Assembly: GCA_963725065.1 (NCBI GenBank)
Contig: CAVRXD010000063.1
Location: 124,001 to 188,000, forward strand
Direction: 5' to 3'
Length of the DNA: 64,000 nt
DNA from: VAZQ01 sp963725065
GTDB taxonomy: Bacteria > Pseudomonadota > Alphaproteobacteria > Rhizobiales > Xanthobacteraceae
Part shown: positions 8,608 through 16,872 of the stretch, in pieces
How the letters are laid out: every line of letters starts with the position of its first letter
Numbering within the stretch: position 1 is the stretch's first letter
The notes under the pieces: model-generated
The model's input: the letters and a program-made list of their open reading frames with translations, nothing else
Database searches by the model: none
Told to the model about the DNA's origin: nothing
Translations under genes and position numbers: made by a program

Positions 8608-9891
8608 ATGGCCGACGTGAAATGCATCGCTCCGACGCGCATAGGGGGCACCGAGATCACATACGCACAGGGCATGCGCGCCGGGTCGTGGCTGTTCTTT
8701 ACCGGCCACATGGCAAGCGACTTCCAGCACGGTCTTGCCGCCTCGGTCGCCGGCAAGCCCGGGCTTCCGCTCGGCAGCCCGCCGCGCTATCGCCGCGAAG
8801 GCGACTTCATCATCGATCGCTTTGCCAAGCTGATCGCCGCCGAGGGCGGCGACCTTCGCCACATCGTGCGCGTCGATCAATATTATCCCGATGCGCAAGT
8901 GGTGAACGCGTATCAGCGTGCCCGCAAGGCAGTGCTCAAGGAATTCGTGCCGCCCAGCACGTCGGTGCTGATGGACGAGTTGCTGGTCGCGGGCGCCAAC
9001 ATGGACGTATCCATGATTGCCGTTCTGCCCGGCGGCGAGCGCACGCCGAAGCCGGCGCAGCCCGACGGCGTGCCGGTGCCGCAGCATTCCGGCTTCATCG
9101 CTTCGCTGGTCTCGGGCGACTACGTGTTCGTCGCCGGCCAGATGCCGAACAACGAGGAGATGACCGGCATCGCCAAGCCGGCCTATCGGCCGCCCAATGC
9201 GCTCTGGAACGGCACCGATATCAGGCTGCAGACCGAGTTTCTCATCACCTCGCGGCTCAAGCCCGCGCTCGAGGCCGGCGGCAGCTCGCTCAAGAACGCG
9301 ATCAAGGCGCAGGTCTATCTCACCAATATCGACGACCTGCCGGAATTCCTCGACGTCTGGAACGGTCACTTCGGCGACCATCCCTGCGCGCTCACGGTGG
9401 TGGCGACCAAGGGGCTTGCCCTGGTCGAGTCGATCCTGGAGATCAATATCTTCGGCTTGCGCGACAGCGCCAAGATCAAGAAGCAGATCGTCGACCACAA
9501 GGCATCGCAGCACATGCGGCTGGGCCCCGCGGCGGTCCACGCCGGCGATCTCCTGTGCTTGTCGGGGCTCTACGCTGCCGACGCCGATGGGGCCATACCG
9601 CAGGTGCGCGACACGGCCGGCTTGAAATATTTCGGCGCGCCCGCGCATCACGAGATGCGGGCGATCCTGACGGCGGCGGGCGAGATCTGCGGCGCCGCCG
9701 GCGCGTCGATCTCGAACCTGCTCCGCGTCAATCACTTCGTGAGCGATCTCAACGTCGTCTATCCCGCCTTGTGCGCCTGGCAGGAGACGCTCGCGGGCGC
9801 GCCCATCCCGTTCGGCGCGGTGCGGACACCGACGCCGATGCCGGTGCCTGGCTGCAACGTGGTGGCGGACATGTGGGTCTATCACCCCTAG
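8608..9891 (+). CDS. Triple-domain RidA (YjgF/YER057c/UK114) family protein
   Basis: About 427 residues containing three successive RidA-like units: roughly 1-145 (GSWLFFTGHMASD...), 155-290 (SGDYVFVAGQMPNNEE...) and 300-427 (AGDLLCLSGLYAADADG...). Each has the strand-helix pattern of the fold. RidA proteins hydrolyse reactive imines/enamines; the single-domain version is about 130 aa and trimeric, so this may be a pseudo-trimer on one chain. The Arg that binds the carboxylate in RidA is present only in unit 3 (GAVRTPTPMPVPG); units 1 and 2 have Ser-Thr-Ser and Cys-Ala-Leu there. A GGAGGAAG ribosome site sits 7-8 bp before the ATG. It is divergent from the ABC operon. Confidence 0.85.
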   Translation: MADVKCIAPTRIGGTEITYAQGMRAGSWLFFTGHMASDFQHGLAASVAGKPGLPLGSPPRYRREGDFIIDRFAKLIAAEGGDLRHIVRVDQYYPDAQVVNAYQRARKAVLKEFVPPSTSVLMDELLVAGANMDVSMIAVLPGGERTPKPAQPDGVPVPQHSGFIASLVSGDYVFVAGQMPNNEEMTGIAKPAYRPPNALWNGTDIRLQTEFLITSRLKPALEAGGSSLKNAIKAQVYLTNIDDLPEFLDVWNGHFGDHPCALTVVATKGLALVESILEINIFGLRDSAKIKKQIVDHKASQHMRLGPAAVHAGDLLCLSGLYAADADGAIPQVRDTAGLKYFGAPAHHEMRAILTAAGEICGAAGASISNLLRVNHFVSDLNVVYPALCAWQETLAGAPIPFGAVRTPTPMPVPGCNVVADMWVYHP

Positions 9892-9938
9892 GGTCACGCG
9901 CCGCACGGTCTCTCTGGGAGAGACGCTCTCTGTTCCGA

Positions 9939-10027
9939 CCTCATCCTGAGGAGTAGCCGACCTGCGCTTGCTGCGCTGGGCCCTCATGCTTCGAGACGCG
10001 CACTCCGTGCGCTCCTCAGCATGAGGG
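9939..10027. repeat. Palindromic intergenic repeat (REP-like)
   Basis: The segment contains CCTCATCCTGAGGAG followed by a hairpin with perfect 10-bp arms, CCCTCATGCT (9981-9990) and AGCATGAGGG (10018-10027), enclosing a second complementary pair around GCGCACTCCGTGCGC. It lies between two same-strand genes. Elements of this CCTCAT...ATGAGG form are frequent in Bradyrhizobium and relatives (recalled knowledge). Confidence 0.75.
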
Positions 10028-10108
10028 AGAGAGAGCTCAGCCGGTCACAATCATTGCGCCGAGGTGCTAGGATCGGCCTTGATCGACAAAGAACAATTGG
10101 GGAGAAAC

Positions 10109-11167
10109 ATGAGCGCAGATCACAGCCGGCATCCCGTCGTGCATCTCGTCGGCAGCATTCCGCTGCCGGACGCCGAGACCGTGTTCCGGACCGTGTCGGG
10201 CGCGGTCGGTCCTCACCTCACGCGCCTGCCGGACGGCGAAACCGGCATCCGCAAGACCTGGATCCGTTTCCTGCAGGACGTGCTCGCCGACAATCCCGCC
10301 ATCGAGCTCGCGTCGGACGTGCCGCCGTTCAAGTTCGTGCAATGGGACGGCAAGGTCGTGCGGGAAATTCCGCGCCTGCGCGTGAAAGCGGGCGCCACGC
10401 CTGATGCCAGCTCGTTCAAGACCGGATACGCCGACATGGCGATCCAGTCATGGGGCCTGTTCGACCGGTTGCAGCAGGCCGGCGTGATTCCACCCAAGGT
10501 GAAATTCCAGATCTGCATCCCGACGCCGATCGCACCGACCTACAACAACATGGTCCCGTCCGACCGTCCCAAGCTCCTGCCGGCGCTGACGGAGCATTTT
10601 GCCGGCGAGGTCACGAAGATCGCGCAGGCGCTGCCGAACGACCGCATCGCGCTGCAATGGGACGTGTGCCAGGAAGTGCTGGCATGGGAGGGCTACTACG
10701 AGCCGGGACCGGTCGACGTCAGGGTCGAGACCATCGACGTGCTCGCAAAGGTCGGCGATGCGGTGCCGGCCGCGATCGAGCTCGGCTATCACCTGTGCTA
10801 CGGCAGCCCGGCCGACGAGCACATGGTCCAGCCCAAGGACGCCGGCATCATGGTCGAGATTGCGAACGCCGTCGTCGCAAAAGTGGCGCGTCCGATCCAG
10901 TTCTTTCACATGCCGGTGCCCAAGGGCCGCAGCGACGACGCCTATTTCGCGCCGCTCGAAAAGCTGCAGCTCGGCGATGAGACCGAGCTCTATCTCGGCC
11001 TGATCCACCATGACGACGCGCAAGGCGACGCGGCCCGCCTCGCGGCGGCCCGCCGCCACGTCCGCGTGGACGGCATCGGAACCGAGTGCGGCATGGCGCG
11101 CGGTGACCCTGCGCGCCTGCCGGCGCTGCTCGCCGCGCATGCGCGCGCGGCGAAACTGCCGGCGTGA
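10109..11167 (+). CDS. Cobalamin-independent methionine synthase/uroporphyrinogen decarboxylase-like barrel protein
   Basis: A 352-residue cytosolic protein. The N-terminal motif HLVGSIPLPDAETVF and LPDGETGIRKTW, and the C-terminal GIGTECGMARGDP, resemble the MetE/UROD-fold family; the Cys in TECGMARGDP aligns with a zinc-ligand region of MetE-like proteins. It is much shorter than MetE (about 750 aa), so it is probably not the housekeeping synthase. The start at 10109 has GGGGAG eight bases upstream; an earlier in-frame ATG at 10064 has no ribosome site. The EamA exporter gene follows 27 bp downstream. A methyl transfer or decarboxylation role is possible but unproven. Confidence 0.7.
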   Translation: MSADHSRHPVVHLVGSIPLPDAETVFRTVSGAVGPHLTRLPDGETGIRKTWIRFLQDVLADNPAIELASDVPPFKFVQWDGKVVREIPRLRVKAGATPDASSFKTGYADMAIQSWGLFDRLQQAGVIPPKVKFQICIPTPIAPTYNNMVPSDRPKLLPALTEHFAGEVTKIAQALPNDRIALQWDVCQEVLAWEGYYEPGPVDVRVETIDVLAKVGDAVPAAIELGYHLCYGSPADEHMVQPKDAGIMVEIANAVVAKVARPIQFFHMPVPKGRSDDAYFAPLEKLQLGDETELYLGLIHHDDAQGDAARLAAARRHVRVDGIGTECGMARGDPARLPALLAAHARAAKLPA

Positions 11168-11194
11168 GGGAATATCACGAGTTCAAGCGACGCC

Positions 11195-12058
11195 ATGATG
11201 AGTCAGCCCATCGCCTTCGCCCTCGTGGCGATGGTCTGCTATGGCGTCTGCGACTTCATCTATAAACAAGCCGCGACCGCGGGCATCCGTGCCGACCATT
11301 TCCTGATGGTCCAGGCCTGGTTCTTCTGCTCGCTTGTCATCCTCTACGCGCTCGCGACCGGCACGATCGTGCTCGATCCGGCGGCGCTGTGGGGCATGCT
11401 GGCCGGCGTGCTCGCCTTCGTCGGCCTCTATTACTTCATCCGCAGCCTGGCCGCGGGGGCGGTCAGCACGAATGCATCGATCTTTCGTCTCAATTTCATC
11501 GTCACCGTCGCGCTGGTCGTGGTGCTGCTCGGGGAGCCGCTGACGCTGCGCAAGATCACCGGGCTGGCGTTCGCGCTGCTGGCGACCTGGCTCCTGTTGG
11601 GGACCGCGGGGCCTGCCGCCGATCGCACGTCCAGGGACGCAAGGCGCCGTTCGCTGCTGCAGGTGGCGGTCGCGACGCTCGCGTTCGGCGCCGCCAATTT
11701 CTTTCACACCGTCGGGCTGCGCCATGGCGCTGTCCCGGAAACGCTGGCAGTCGCCCAGGCGGCGGTGTTCATGCCGCTCGCGACCATCGTGGTCTATGGC
11801 GCCGACCGCAAGCTGCGGCCGGCGGCAATGACCTTCAGCTACAGCGCCATCGCCGCGATCCTGCTGCTCGGCGCCACCATTTTCATGTTGCGCAGCGTGG
11901 CGGAAGGGCAGGCGAGCGTGCTGGTGCCGATCACGCAGATGGGATTCATCGTCGCCGCGCTGCTTGGCATTTTCGTTCTGCGCGAGCGCATCACGGCACG
12001 CAAGACGGTCGGGCTGGCCTCGGCATTGGCGGCGCTGGCCGTGCTGGCAGGAAGTTGA
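11195..12058 (+). CDS. EamA/DMT-family transporter
   Basis: A 287-residue integral membrane protein with ten hydrophobic segments arranged as two EamA repeats: the first begins IAFALVAMVCYGVCDFIYK, the second begins LLQVAVATLAFGAANFF. The DMT superfamily exports metabolites such as amino acids; substrates cannot be read from sequence. It follows the MetE-like gene at a 27-bp distance and may be co-transcribed with it. The start could be either of two adjacent ATGs. Confidence 0.9.
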   Translation: MMSQPIAFALVAMVCYGVCDFIYKQAATAGIRADHFLMVQAWFFCSLVILYALATGTIVLDPAALWGMLAGVLAFVGLYYFIRSLAAGAVSTNASIFRLNFIVTVALVVVLLGEPLTLRKITGLAFALLATWLLLGTAGPAADRTSRDARRRSLLQVAVATLAFGAANFFHTVGLRHGAVPETLAVAQAAVFMPLATIVVYGADRKLRPAAMTFSYSAIAAILLLGATIFMLRSVAEGQASVLVPITQMGFIVAALLGIFVLRERITARKTVGLASALAALAVLAGS

Positions 12059-12160
12059 GCGCTGTCCGGAGCAGGCGCGCACAACCGACAATCGCGGCGC
12101 GCCAGTGCGATCCCGGCTGCCCGCCGCTTGCAAGTCCGTCGATCGGAGGGCGTCCGCCCG

Positions 12161-13231
12161 CTATTTCACCAGCTTGTTGGCGTAGTCGAGCAGGAACGCC
12201 TTGACCTCGGGCTTGACGCTGGCGAGCGCGGCGACGATCTCCTGCGCCTCCTCGCCTTTGACGAGGATAGGGGTGGTCTTCACGACGTTGGCGTAGTCGC
12301 GGATGAAGTCGCGGTCTTTCCATAATTCGACGAAGGCGGAGCGCATGATCGTCACGGGTTCGCTGGGCGTCTTCGGGGGCATCATGGCGGTGCGGAACAT
12401 GGCGACCAGCGGGTCGCTGCTGGCGCGCAGGACCTCGTACATGAAGCCGGATGGCTTCTTGCCGCCGTTCACCGAAGCGTAGAACTCTTCGAACGTCGGC
12501 AGATCCGGAAGCGCCGGGCTGCGCGGGTAGCTGCCGTCCTTCGCGCGCGCGGCGATCTGCCATAACGGCATGACGATGTTGCCCATGCTCGATTCGATCG
12601 AGCCGCGCCAGCCCGGCAACGACGTGTTCGCAAACTGTCCCTCGTTCTGCAGGATCGCGGTTTCGACCTCCTTGAGCCCACGGAAGGCGGGGACCGCCTG
12701 ATACTTGAGGCCCAGAAGATCGAGCGAGAGCGCCTGGTTGAGGGTGTTGCTGTTCTGGACGTTGAGCGAGAGCGCCTTGAAATCCTTGGTCTTCATGATG
12801 TCGGTTGCGACCTTGAGACCGGGCGGGATGTCCTTGCGCGCATAGGCCACCAGCGGGTTTTCCACGCCGGCGATCATCACGAAATCCGCATAGTTGACGC
12901 GCAGCGCCGGATTGCTCAGGAGCTGCGCGATGATGTCGAGGGTGAAGAAGCCCATCGTTTCGCCGTTGGGCGCGGCTTCGCCAAGCTGATTGGTGCCGAT
13001 CACGCCGCCGGCGCCGCCCACATTCTTGATGATGATGGTCGGCTTGCCCGGCAGATGCGCGGGCAGATGCTGGGCGATGATGCGTCCCTCGATGTCCGAG
13101 GGCCCGCCGGCCGGGTAGTTGATGATCATCGTGATGGTCTTGCCCTTATAGAATTGGGCAAGCGCGGCGTCGTTAACGGCGCCGAGCGCAAGCGCGGCCA
13201 GGCCGGCGATGACCAGCGATCTTCGGATCAT
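12161..13231 (-). CDS. Orphan tripartite tricarboxylate transporter receptor, TctC/Bug family
   Basis: A 356-residue exported receptor. The signal peptide (MIRRSLVIAGLAALALGAVNDAALA) is followed by FYKGKTITMIINYPAGGPSDIEGR and KNVGGAGGVIGTNQLGEAA, the two ligand loops of the Bug fold, in a slightly divergent form. GGGAGGA precedes the start at 13231. No tctA or tctB lies nearby, so it must share membrane subunits with another locus or act as a sensor. Neighbours are the EamA gene (convergent) and a palindromic repeat upstream. Confidence 0.88.
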   Translation of the reverse strand: MIRRSLVIAGLAALALGAVNDAALAQFYKGKTITMIINYPAGGPSDIEGRIIAQHLPAHLPGKPTIIIKNVGGAGGVIGTNQLGEAAPNGETMGFFTLDIIAQLLSNPALRVNYADFVMIAGVENPLVAYARKDIPPGLKVATDIMKTKDFKALSLNVQNSNTLNQALSLDLLGLKYQAVPAFRGLKEVETAILQNEGQFANTSLPGWRGSIESSMGNIVMPLWQIAARAKDGSYPRSPALPDLPTFEEFYASVNGGKKPSGFMYEVLRASSDPLVAMFRTAMMPPKTPSEPVTIMRSAFVELWKDRDFIRDYANVVKTTPILVKGEEAQEIVAALASVKPEVKAFLLDYANKLVK

Positions 13232-13299
13232 GAAAGTCCTCCCTTGCAACGAAGCCTGTTTTTGTCGCGTTCCGTTCCGGCCTTGGCAGGCAAGTGACC

Positions 13300-13375
13300 C
13301 TAGTGTCCCGTTTCCGACGTTCGTATCATCTCGCAGCACCCGCTTTTACGAACGTCGGAAACAAAGGGACACTAG
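13300..13375. repeat. Dispersed palindrome A, copy 1
   Basis: An imperfect inverted repeat with ends CTAGTGTCCC and GGGACACTAG. The inner arms are TTTCCGACGTTCG and CGAACGTCGGAAA around a loop of about 20 bases. A second, nearly identical copy lies at 16421-16496. It occupies the gap between an orphan tctC gene and a hydratase gene. It could fold as a long hairpin in RNA or act as a small non-autonomous mobile element. Confidence 0.85.
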
Positions 13376-13387
13376 CAAGTCACGATC

Positions 13388-13465
13388 CTAGTGTGGCTTT
13401 GCATTTGACGTTCCTATGAAGGACTCGCGGCCACGACTGATAGGAACGTCAAATGCGCCACACTG
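13388..13465. repeat. Dispersed palindrome B, complete copy
   Basis: A second inverted repeat twelve bases after palindrome A. The left arm is CTAGTGTGGC then GCATTTGACGTTCCTAT; the right arm is ATAGGAACGTCAAATGC then CCACACTGG. The shared CTAGTGT start and the conserved linker (AAGTCACGATC here, GAGTCATGATC at the other locus) show that A and B travel as one composite unit. Confidence 0.8.
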
Positions 13466-13545
13466 GTTTCAGGGCGGGCGATCGTGGTCCCGGCACTTGG
13501 GCGGGGACCGCGATCGCCACCTCGGGCCAATCGGCGTGGTCGAAC

Positions 13546-14412
13546 TTATTTCTTCGCCGCCGGTTTGGCCCGCTGGTCGGTCAGCATGGTCCCGAGCTTG
13601 AACGGCTCGTATGTGGGCTTGTAGGATTTCTCGTCGAGGAATTGCCGCAGGCCCGTGTTGTAGGAGTCTTCATTGTCGGCGACTTTGATCGCTTTGCCCT
13701 TCTCGGCCAGGTAGTCGTAGGCCTGCGCGACGTCCATCGTGCGCACGTGCCTGATCGCCTGCTTGGTTGCGCGCAGCACGGCGGGGCTTTTCTTCATCAG
13801 CCTTTCCGCCAGGTCGGTGGTCGCAGCCTCGAGCTTGTCGAGTGGCACGGCGAAGTTGATCATGCCGATGCGCGCGGCTTCCTTGCCGTCGAATGCGTCG
13901 CCGAGGCAGGCGTAGTAGAGCGCATGGCGCGGCAGCACCATGTCGGACACTACCTTCGCCACCAGCGCGCCGGGGAGAATGCCCCAGTTCACCTCCGAGA
14001 GCGAGAATGTCGCGTTCTCGGCCGCGATCGCGAAGTCGCACGCCAGCAGCTGCATGAACGCGCCGCCCACGCAATAGCCGTGCACCATGGCGATGGTCGG
14101 CTTGTCGTAGCCGTAGAGTCGTTCCCAGCGCCAGCGATTGGCGGCGGCCTGGGCCTTCTTGCGCTCCGCCGGATTCTTCTCCAGCTCGCGGAAGAACTTC
14201 TTCAGATCCTGCCCGGCGCTGAAGTTGCCGCCTTCGCCGGTCACCACGACGACCTTGACGTCGTCGTCCGTCTCGAGCCGCATCAATGCGTCGTCCATCT
14301 CGTAGTGCAGCGCCGGCGACATGGCGTTGCGCTTCTCGGGGCGATTGAGCGCCGTCCAGGCGATGCCGTCGTGGATCCTGACCTTCACGAACTCGTATTT
14401 GTACTCAGCCAT
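13546..14412 (-). CDS. Hydroxycinnamoyl-CoA hydratase/lyase-like crotonase
   Basis: A 288-residue crotonase-superfamily enzyme. ALNRPEKRNAMSPALHYEM, the oxyanion-hole segment NFSAGQDLKKFF, RWERLYGYDKPTIAMVHGYC and FSLSEVNWGILPG match closely the p-hydroxycinnamoyl-CoA hydratase/lyase group, which converts feruloyl- or coumaroyl-CoA to an aromatic aldehyde and acetyl-CoA. The partner feruloyl-CoA synthetase and vanillin dehydrogenase are not adjacent, so the substrate remains an inference. The C-terminus (FLDEKSYKPTYEPF) is also like that group. The start at 14412 has GGAAAGAG upstream. It is divergent from the CmcJ-family gene. Confidence 0.8.
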   Translation of the reverse strand: MAEYKYEFVKVRIHDGIAWTALNRPEKRNAMSPALHYEMDDALMRLETDDDVKVVVVTGEGGNFSAGQDLKKFFRELEKNPAERKKAQAAANRWRWERLYGYDKPTIAMVHGYCVGGAFMQLLACDFAIAAENATFSLSEVNWGILPGALVAKVVSDMVLPRHALYYACLGDAFDGKEAARIGMINFAVPLDKLEAATTDLAERLMKKSPAVLRATKQAIRHVRTMDVAQAYDYLAEKGKAIKVADNEDSYNTGLRQFLDEKSYKPTYEPFKLGTMLTDQRAKPAAKK

Positions 14413-14692
14413 CGGCTCTTTCCTCCAGATTGTGGTTACGCTGGCGGACACGCGACGCGGCGGATGTCCTAGCGTGGGTCGTCGCCGTAGAGGAACATTC
14501 CGCATGAGCGGCTTCAAGCAGCAAATTCCGGTTCGGTGACGCACGGCGGATCGAGACCGTCCGCTGCGGCATGCCAGCACTGCTCAGGCATGGTATCGTG
14601 GATTGTAGCGCGCGATCCGTGCACCTATATCGACGGTCACGCATCCGCAGCCGCGCGGTCGCAGGGGCTGCTAGCCGAGCAGGGAGATGTCC

Positions 14693-15526
14693 ATGGTTGA
14701 GGTTCTGGAGCGCGACACCGTCGGCGAAACCATCGATGCCACGGTCAACTATGTCGTCAATAACGGGGAGAAGCTGTTCACCGAGACGGCCGGTCCGGGC
14801 GGCACTGATGTGCGCACCGGCGGCACCGTCGATCCTCGCCATGTACCCATCCACAATGCCCGGCTGCACAGCGATCCGTTCGTGCTCGACCGCGAAGGCT
14901 TCCGCTTCGTGCGTCACGATACCGCGGTCGCCGACTTCTTCGATGAGGACCAGGTCCGTCGCGTCTATTACCCCGAGATGGAGGCGCTGGTGAAGGCCGA
15001 GAGCGGGGCCTCGCGCGTGGTGGTGTTCGATCATACGTTGCGCACCGCCGATGACGAGCAGCGCGAGGCACGCAAGATCCGCGAGGTGGTGCGCCGCGTG
15101 CACAACGACTACACCGAATGGTCCGGCCCGCAACGCGTGCGCGACCTTCTTCCGCAGGAGGCCGACGATCTCCTGCAGCGCCGGTTCGCCATCGTGCAGG
15201 TGTGGCGGCCGATCCGCCACCCGGTCGAGAGCTTCCCGCTCGCCATCTGCGACGCCCGCAGCATCGCGCCCGATGATTTCGTGGTGAATGAGCGCCGCTA
15301 TCCCAATCGCATCGGCCAGACCTATGCCATCACCTACAATCCCGAGCACCGCTGGTACTGGCTGCCCCGGATGCGGCGCGAGGAAGCGCTGGTCTTCAAG
15401 GTCTACGACTCCCTGAAGGACGGTCGCGCCCGCTGGTCCGCCCACACCGCCTTCGACGATCCGACCTCGCCGCCGAATGCGCGGCCGCGCGAAAGCATCG
15501 AAATCCGCACACTGGCCTTTTTCTAG
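14693..15526 (+). CDS. CmcJ/NvfI-family oxidoreductase (putative 2-oxoglutarate/Fe-type)
   Basis: A protein of about 277 aa carrying the conserved blocks of the CmcJ/NvfI (gibberellin desaturase-like) family: RVHNDYTEWSGPQRVRDLLP (residues about 140-160), VWRPIRHPVESFPLAICDAR, YNPEHRWYWLPRM and FDDPTSPPNARPRESIEIR. Relatives include cephamycin 7-alpha-methoxylation protein CmcJ and fungal NvfI; in bacteria the role is mostly unknown. Start 14693 is preferred over 14687 because AGGGAG then has a six-base spacing. The APS-kinase fusion gene follows 124 bp downstream on the same strand. Confidence 0.75.
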   Translation: MVEVLERDTVGETIDATVNYVVNNGEKLFTETAGPGGTDVRTGGTVDPRHVPIHNARLHSDPFVLDREGFRFVRHDTAVADFFDEDQVRRVYYPEMEALVKAESGASRVVVFDHTLRTADDEQREARKIREVVRRVHNDYTEWSGPQRVRDLLPQEADDLLQRRFAIVQVWRPIRHPVESFPLAICDARSIAPDDFVVNERRYPNRIGQTYAITYNPEHRWYWLPRMRREEALVFKVYDSLKDGRARWSAHTAFDDPTSPPNARPRESIEIRTLAFF

Positions 15527-15650
15527 GAATCCGCCGGAGTCCGCGGTCGACCCGTGCCCGCGAAGGTTGCGGCGCCAGCGCATATTGATTAACAGTGCCG
15601 GCGTCGGGGCGCGATTGGCGCGTTCCTGGAACGCGCGGGCCCGCTGGGGA

Positions 15651-16424
15651 ATGCTGATACGCAGGATTCTGATCATGGGTCTGCCTGGGGCGGGCAAGAC
15701 CACGCTGGCGAACGCGCTGGCGCCGCTGCTCAATGCCGTCGTGTTCAATGCCGACGCGGTGCGCGCGAACCTGTCGCGCGACCTGGGCTTCACCCATCCG
15801 GACCGGGTCGAGCACGCGCGCCGCATGGGATGGATGTGCGACCGGGTGGTCGAGGCGGGCGGCACGGTCATCGCGGATTTCATCTGTCCGACCGCGGAGA
15901 CCCGCGCCGCCTTCGGCGACGCCTTCACGATCTGGGTCGATCGCATCGATGCGGGGCGCTTCGAGGACACCAATCGGATGTTCGTTGCTCCCGAGCGCGT
16001 CGACCTTCGGGTCGGCGCCGAAGGTACGCCGCAATACTGGGCCGAGCAGGCGCTCGCTCAGTTGCGCCCAGCGTTCGACCCGCAGAAGCCTACGGCCTTG
16101 TTCATCGGACGCTACCAGCCGTTTCATCCCGGGCATCAGCGGCTGATCGAAGAGGGTCTGCGGCGCGTCGGCCAGGTGTGCATCGCCATCCGCGACACCC
16201 ACGGCATCGACGAGAAGAATCCATTGCCGTTTTTCGCCGTGAAGCAGCGGATCGAGGCCGCGCTTTCGGCTTATACCGGCCGCTTCGTCATTGTCCCGCT
16301 CCCCAACATCACCAACGTGTTCTACGGGCGCGATGTGGGCTACACGGTCGAGCGGATCGTCCTCGACGAAGCCACCGAAGCGATCTCCGCCACCCAGGTG
16401 CGCCGCCTCAGCGCGGGGCCCTAG
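15651..16424 (+). CDS. Fused APS-kinase-like domain and HxGH nucleotidyltransferase
   Basis: A 257-residue two-domain protein. Residues 1-140 resemble adenylylsulfate kinase (CysC): P-loop GLPGAGKTTLA, FNADAVRANLSRDLGF (equivalent of the DGDNVR...LGF block) and ADFICP. Residues about 148-257 form a nucleotidyltransferase of the HxGH superfamily: FIGRYQPFHPGHQRL, ENPL-like EKNPLPF, VPLPNITN and the closing ISATQVRR signature, closest by eye to NadM-like NMN adenylyltransferases. No sulfate-assimilation genes are nearby. The combination recalls Campylobacter Cj1415 (kinase) and Cj1416 (cytidylyltransferase), which make a phosphoramidate nucleotide (established knowledge); whether this fusion does so is a guess. 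Its stop codon lies in the palindromic repeat. Confidence 0.75.
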   Translation: MLIRRILIMGLPGAGKTTLANALAPLLNAVVFNADAVRANLSRDLGFTHPDRVEHARRMGWMCDRVVEAGGTVIADFICPTAETRAAFGDAFTIWVDRIDAGRFEDTNRMFVAPERVDLRVGAEGTPQYWAEQALAQLRPAFDPQKPTALFIGRYQPFHPGHQRLIEEGLRRVGQVCIAIRDTHGIDEKNPLPFFAVKQRIEAALSAYTGRFVIVPLPNITNVFYGRDVGYTVERIVLDEATEAISATQVRRLSAGP

Positions 16425-16518
16425 TGTCCCGTTTCCGACGTTCGCATCATCTTGCTGCACCCGCTTTTACGAACGTCGGAAACAAAGGGACACTGGCGAG
16501 TCATGATCCTAGTGTGGC
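16421..16518. repeat. Dispersed palindrome A, copy 2, plus truncated palindrome B
   Basis: CTAGTGTCCC, TTTCCGACGTTCG, the loop, CGAACGTCGGAAA and GGGACACT repeat the 13300 element with only a few changes. After a near-identical linker the first ten bases of palindrome B (CTAGTGTGGC, 16509-16518) appear and then similarity stops. The TAG stop of the kinase fusion gene is provided by the first CTAG, so insertion reached the end of that gene. Confidence 0.85.
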
Positions 16519-16872
16519 CTAGCGCGCCGTCGCGTGCGGCGCATTGACGATTTGCCGCGGGCTGGGCATCGATCACGCGCGCCGCGGCCGTGGCATGATG
16601 GGCTCGCGCGGCCGCCAGAGTGACCGTTTTCCGCCCACGGCTGCGCAAAAAATGTGTTTGCACGGAATGGTCGGGCCGATACGCTCGCCGGCGAATTGAT
16701 AGTGCACAAACGAGCAATGAGCAGCGGATTGGCTCTCGAGTGCGGTCCGGGCGGCGAGCGGATTCGCTCCCCAGGGCCGGCGCGCATCGGCTGGCGGCCA
16801 TGGCGCTCGAAAGCGCCGCCGTTGTGCCAGCCACATGTGCGCCATCTGCCCGTGCGCGACCGGCTCGTGGTC
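16519..16872. other. Intergenic region upstream of the tandem receptors
   Basis: About 350 bases between the palindromic repeat and the first receptor gene. A more AT-rich core lies at about 16645-16720 (AAAAAATGTGTTTGCAC and TAGTGCACAAACGAG), the likeliest promoter zone for the downstream uptake operon. Open frames that cross it lack recognisable domains. Confidence 0.45.

Noticed and set aside
8233..9987. A 584-codon minus-strand open frame opposite the RidA fusion
   Set aside because: Its sequence is the antisense of a well-conserved three-domain protein and shows no family resemblance; long antisense frames are expected at this GC content.
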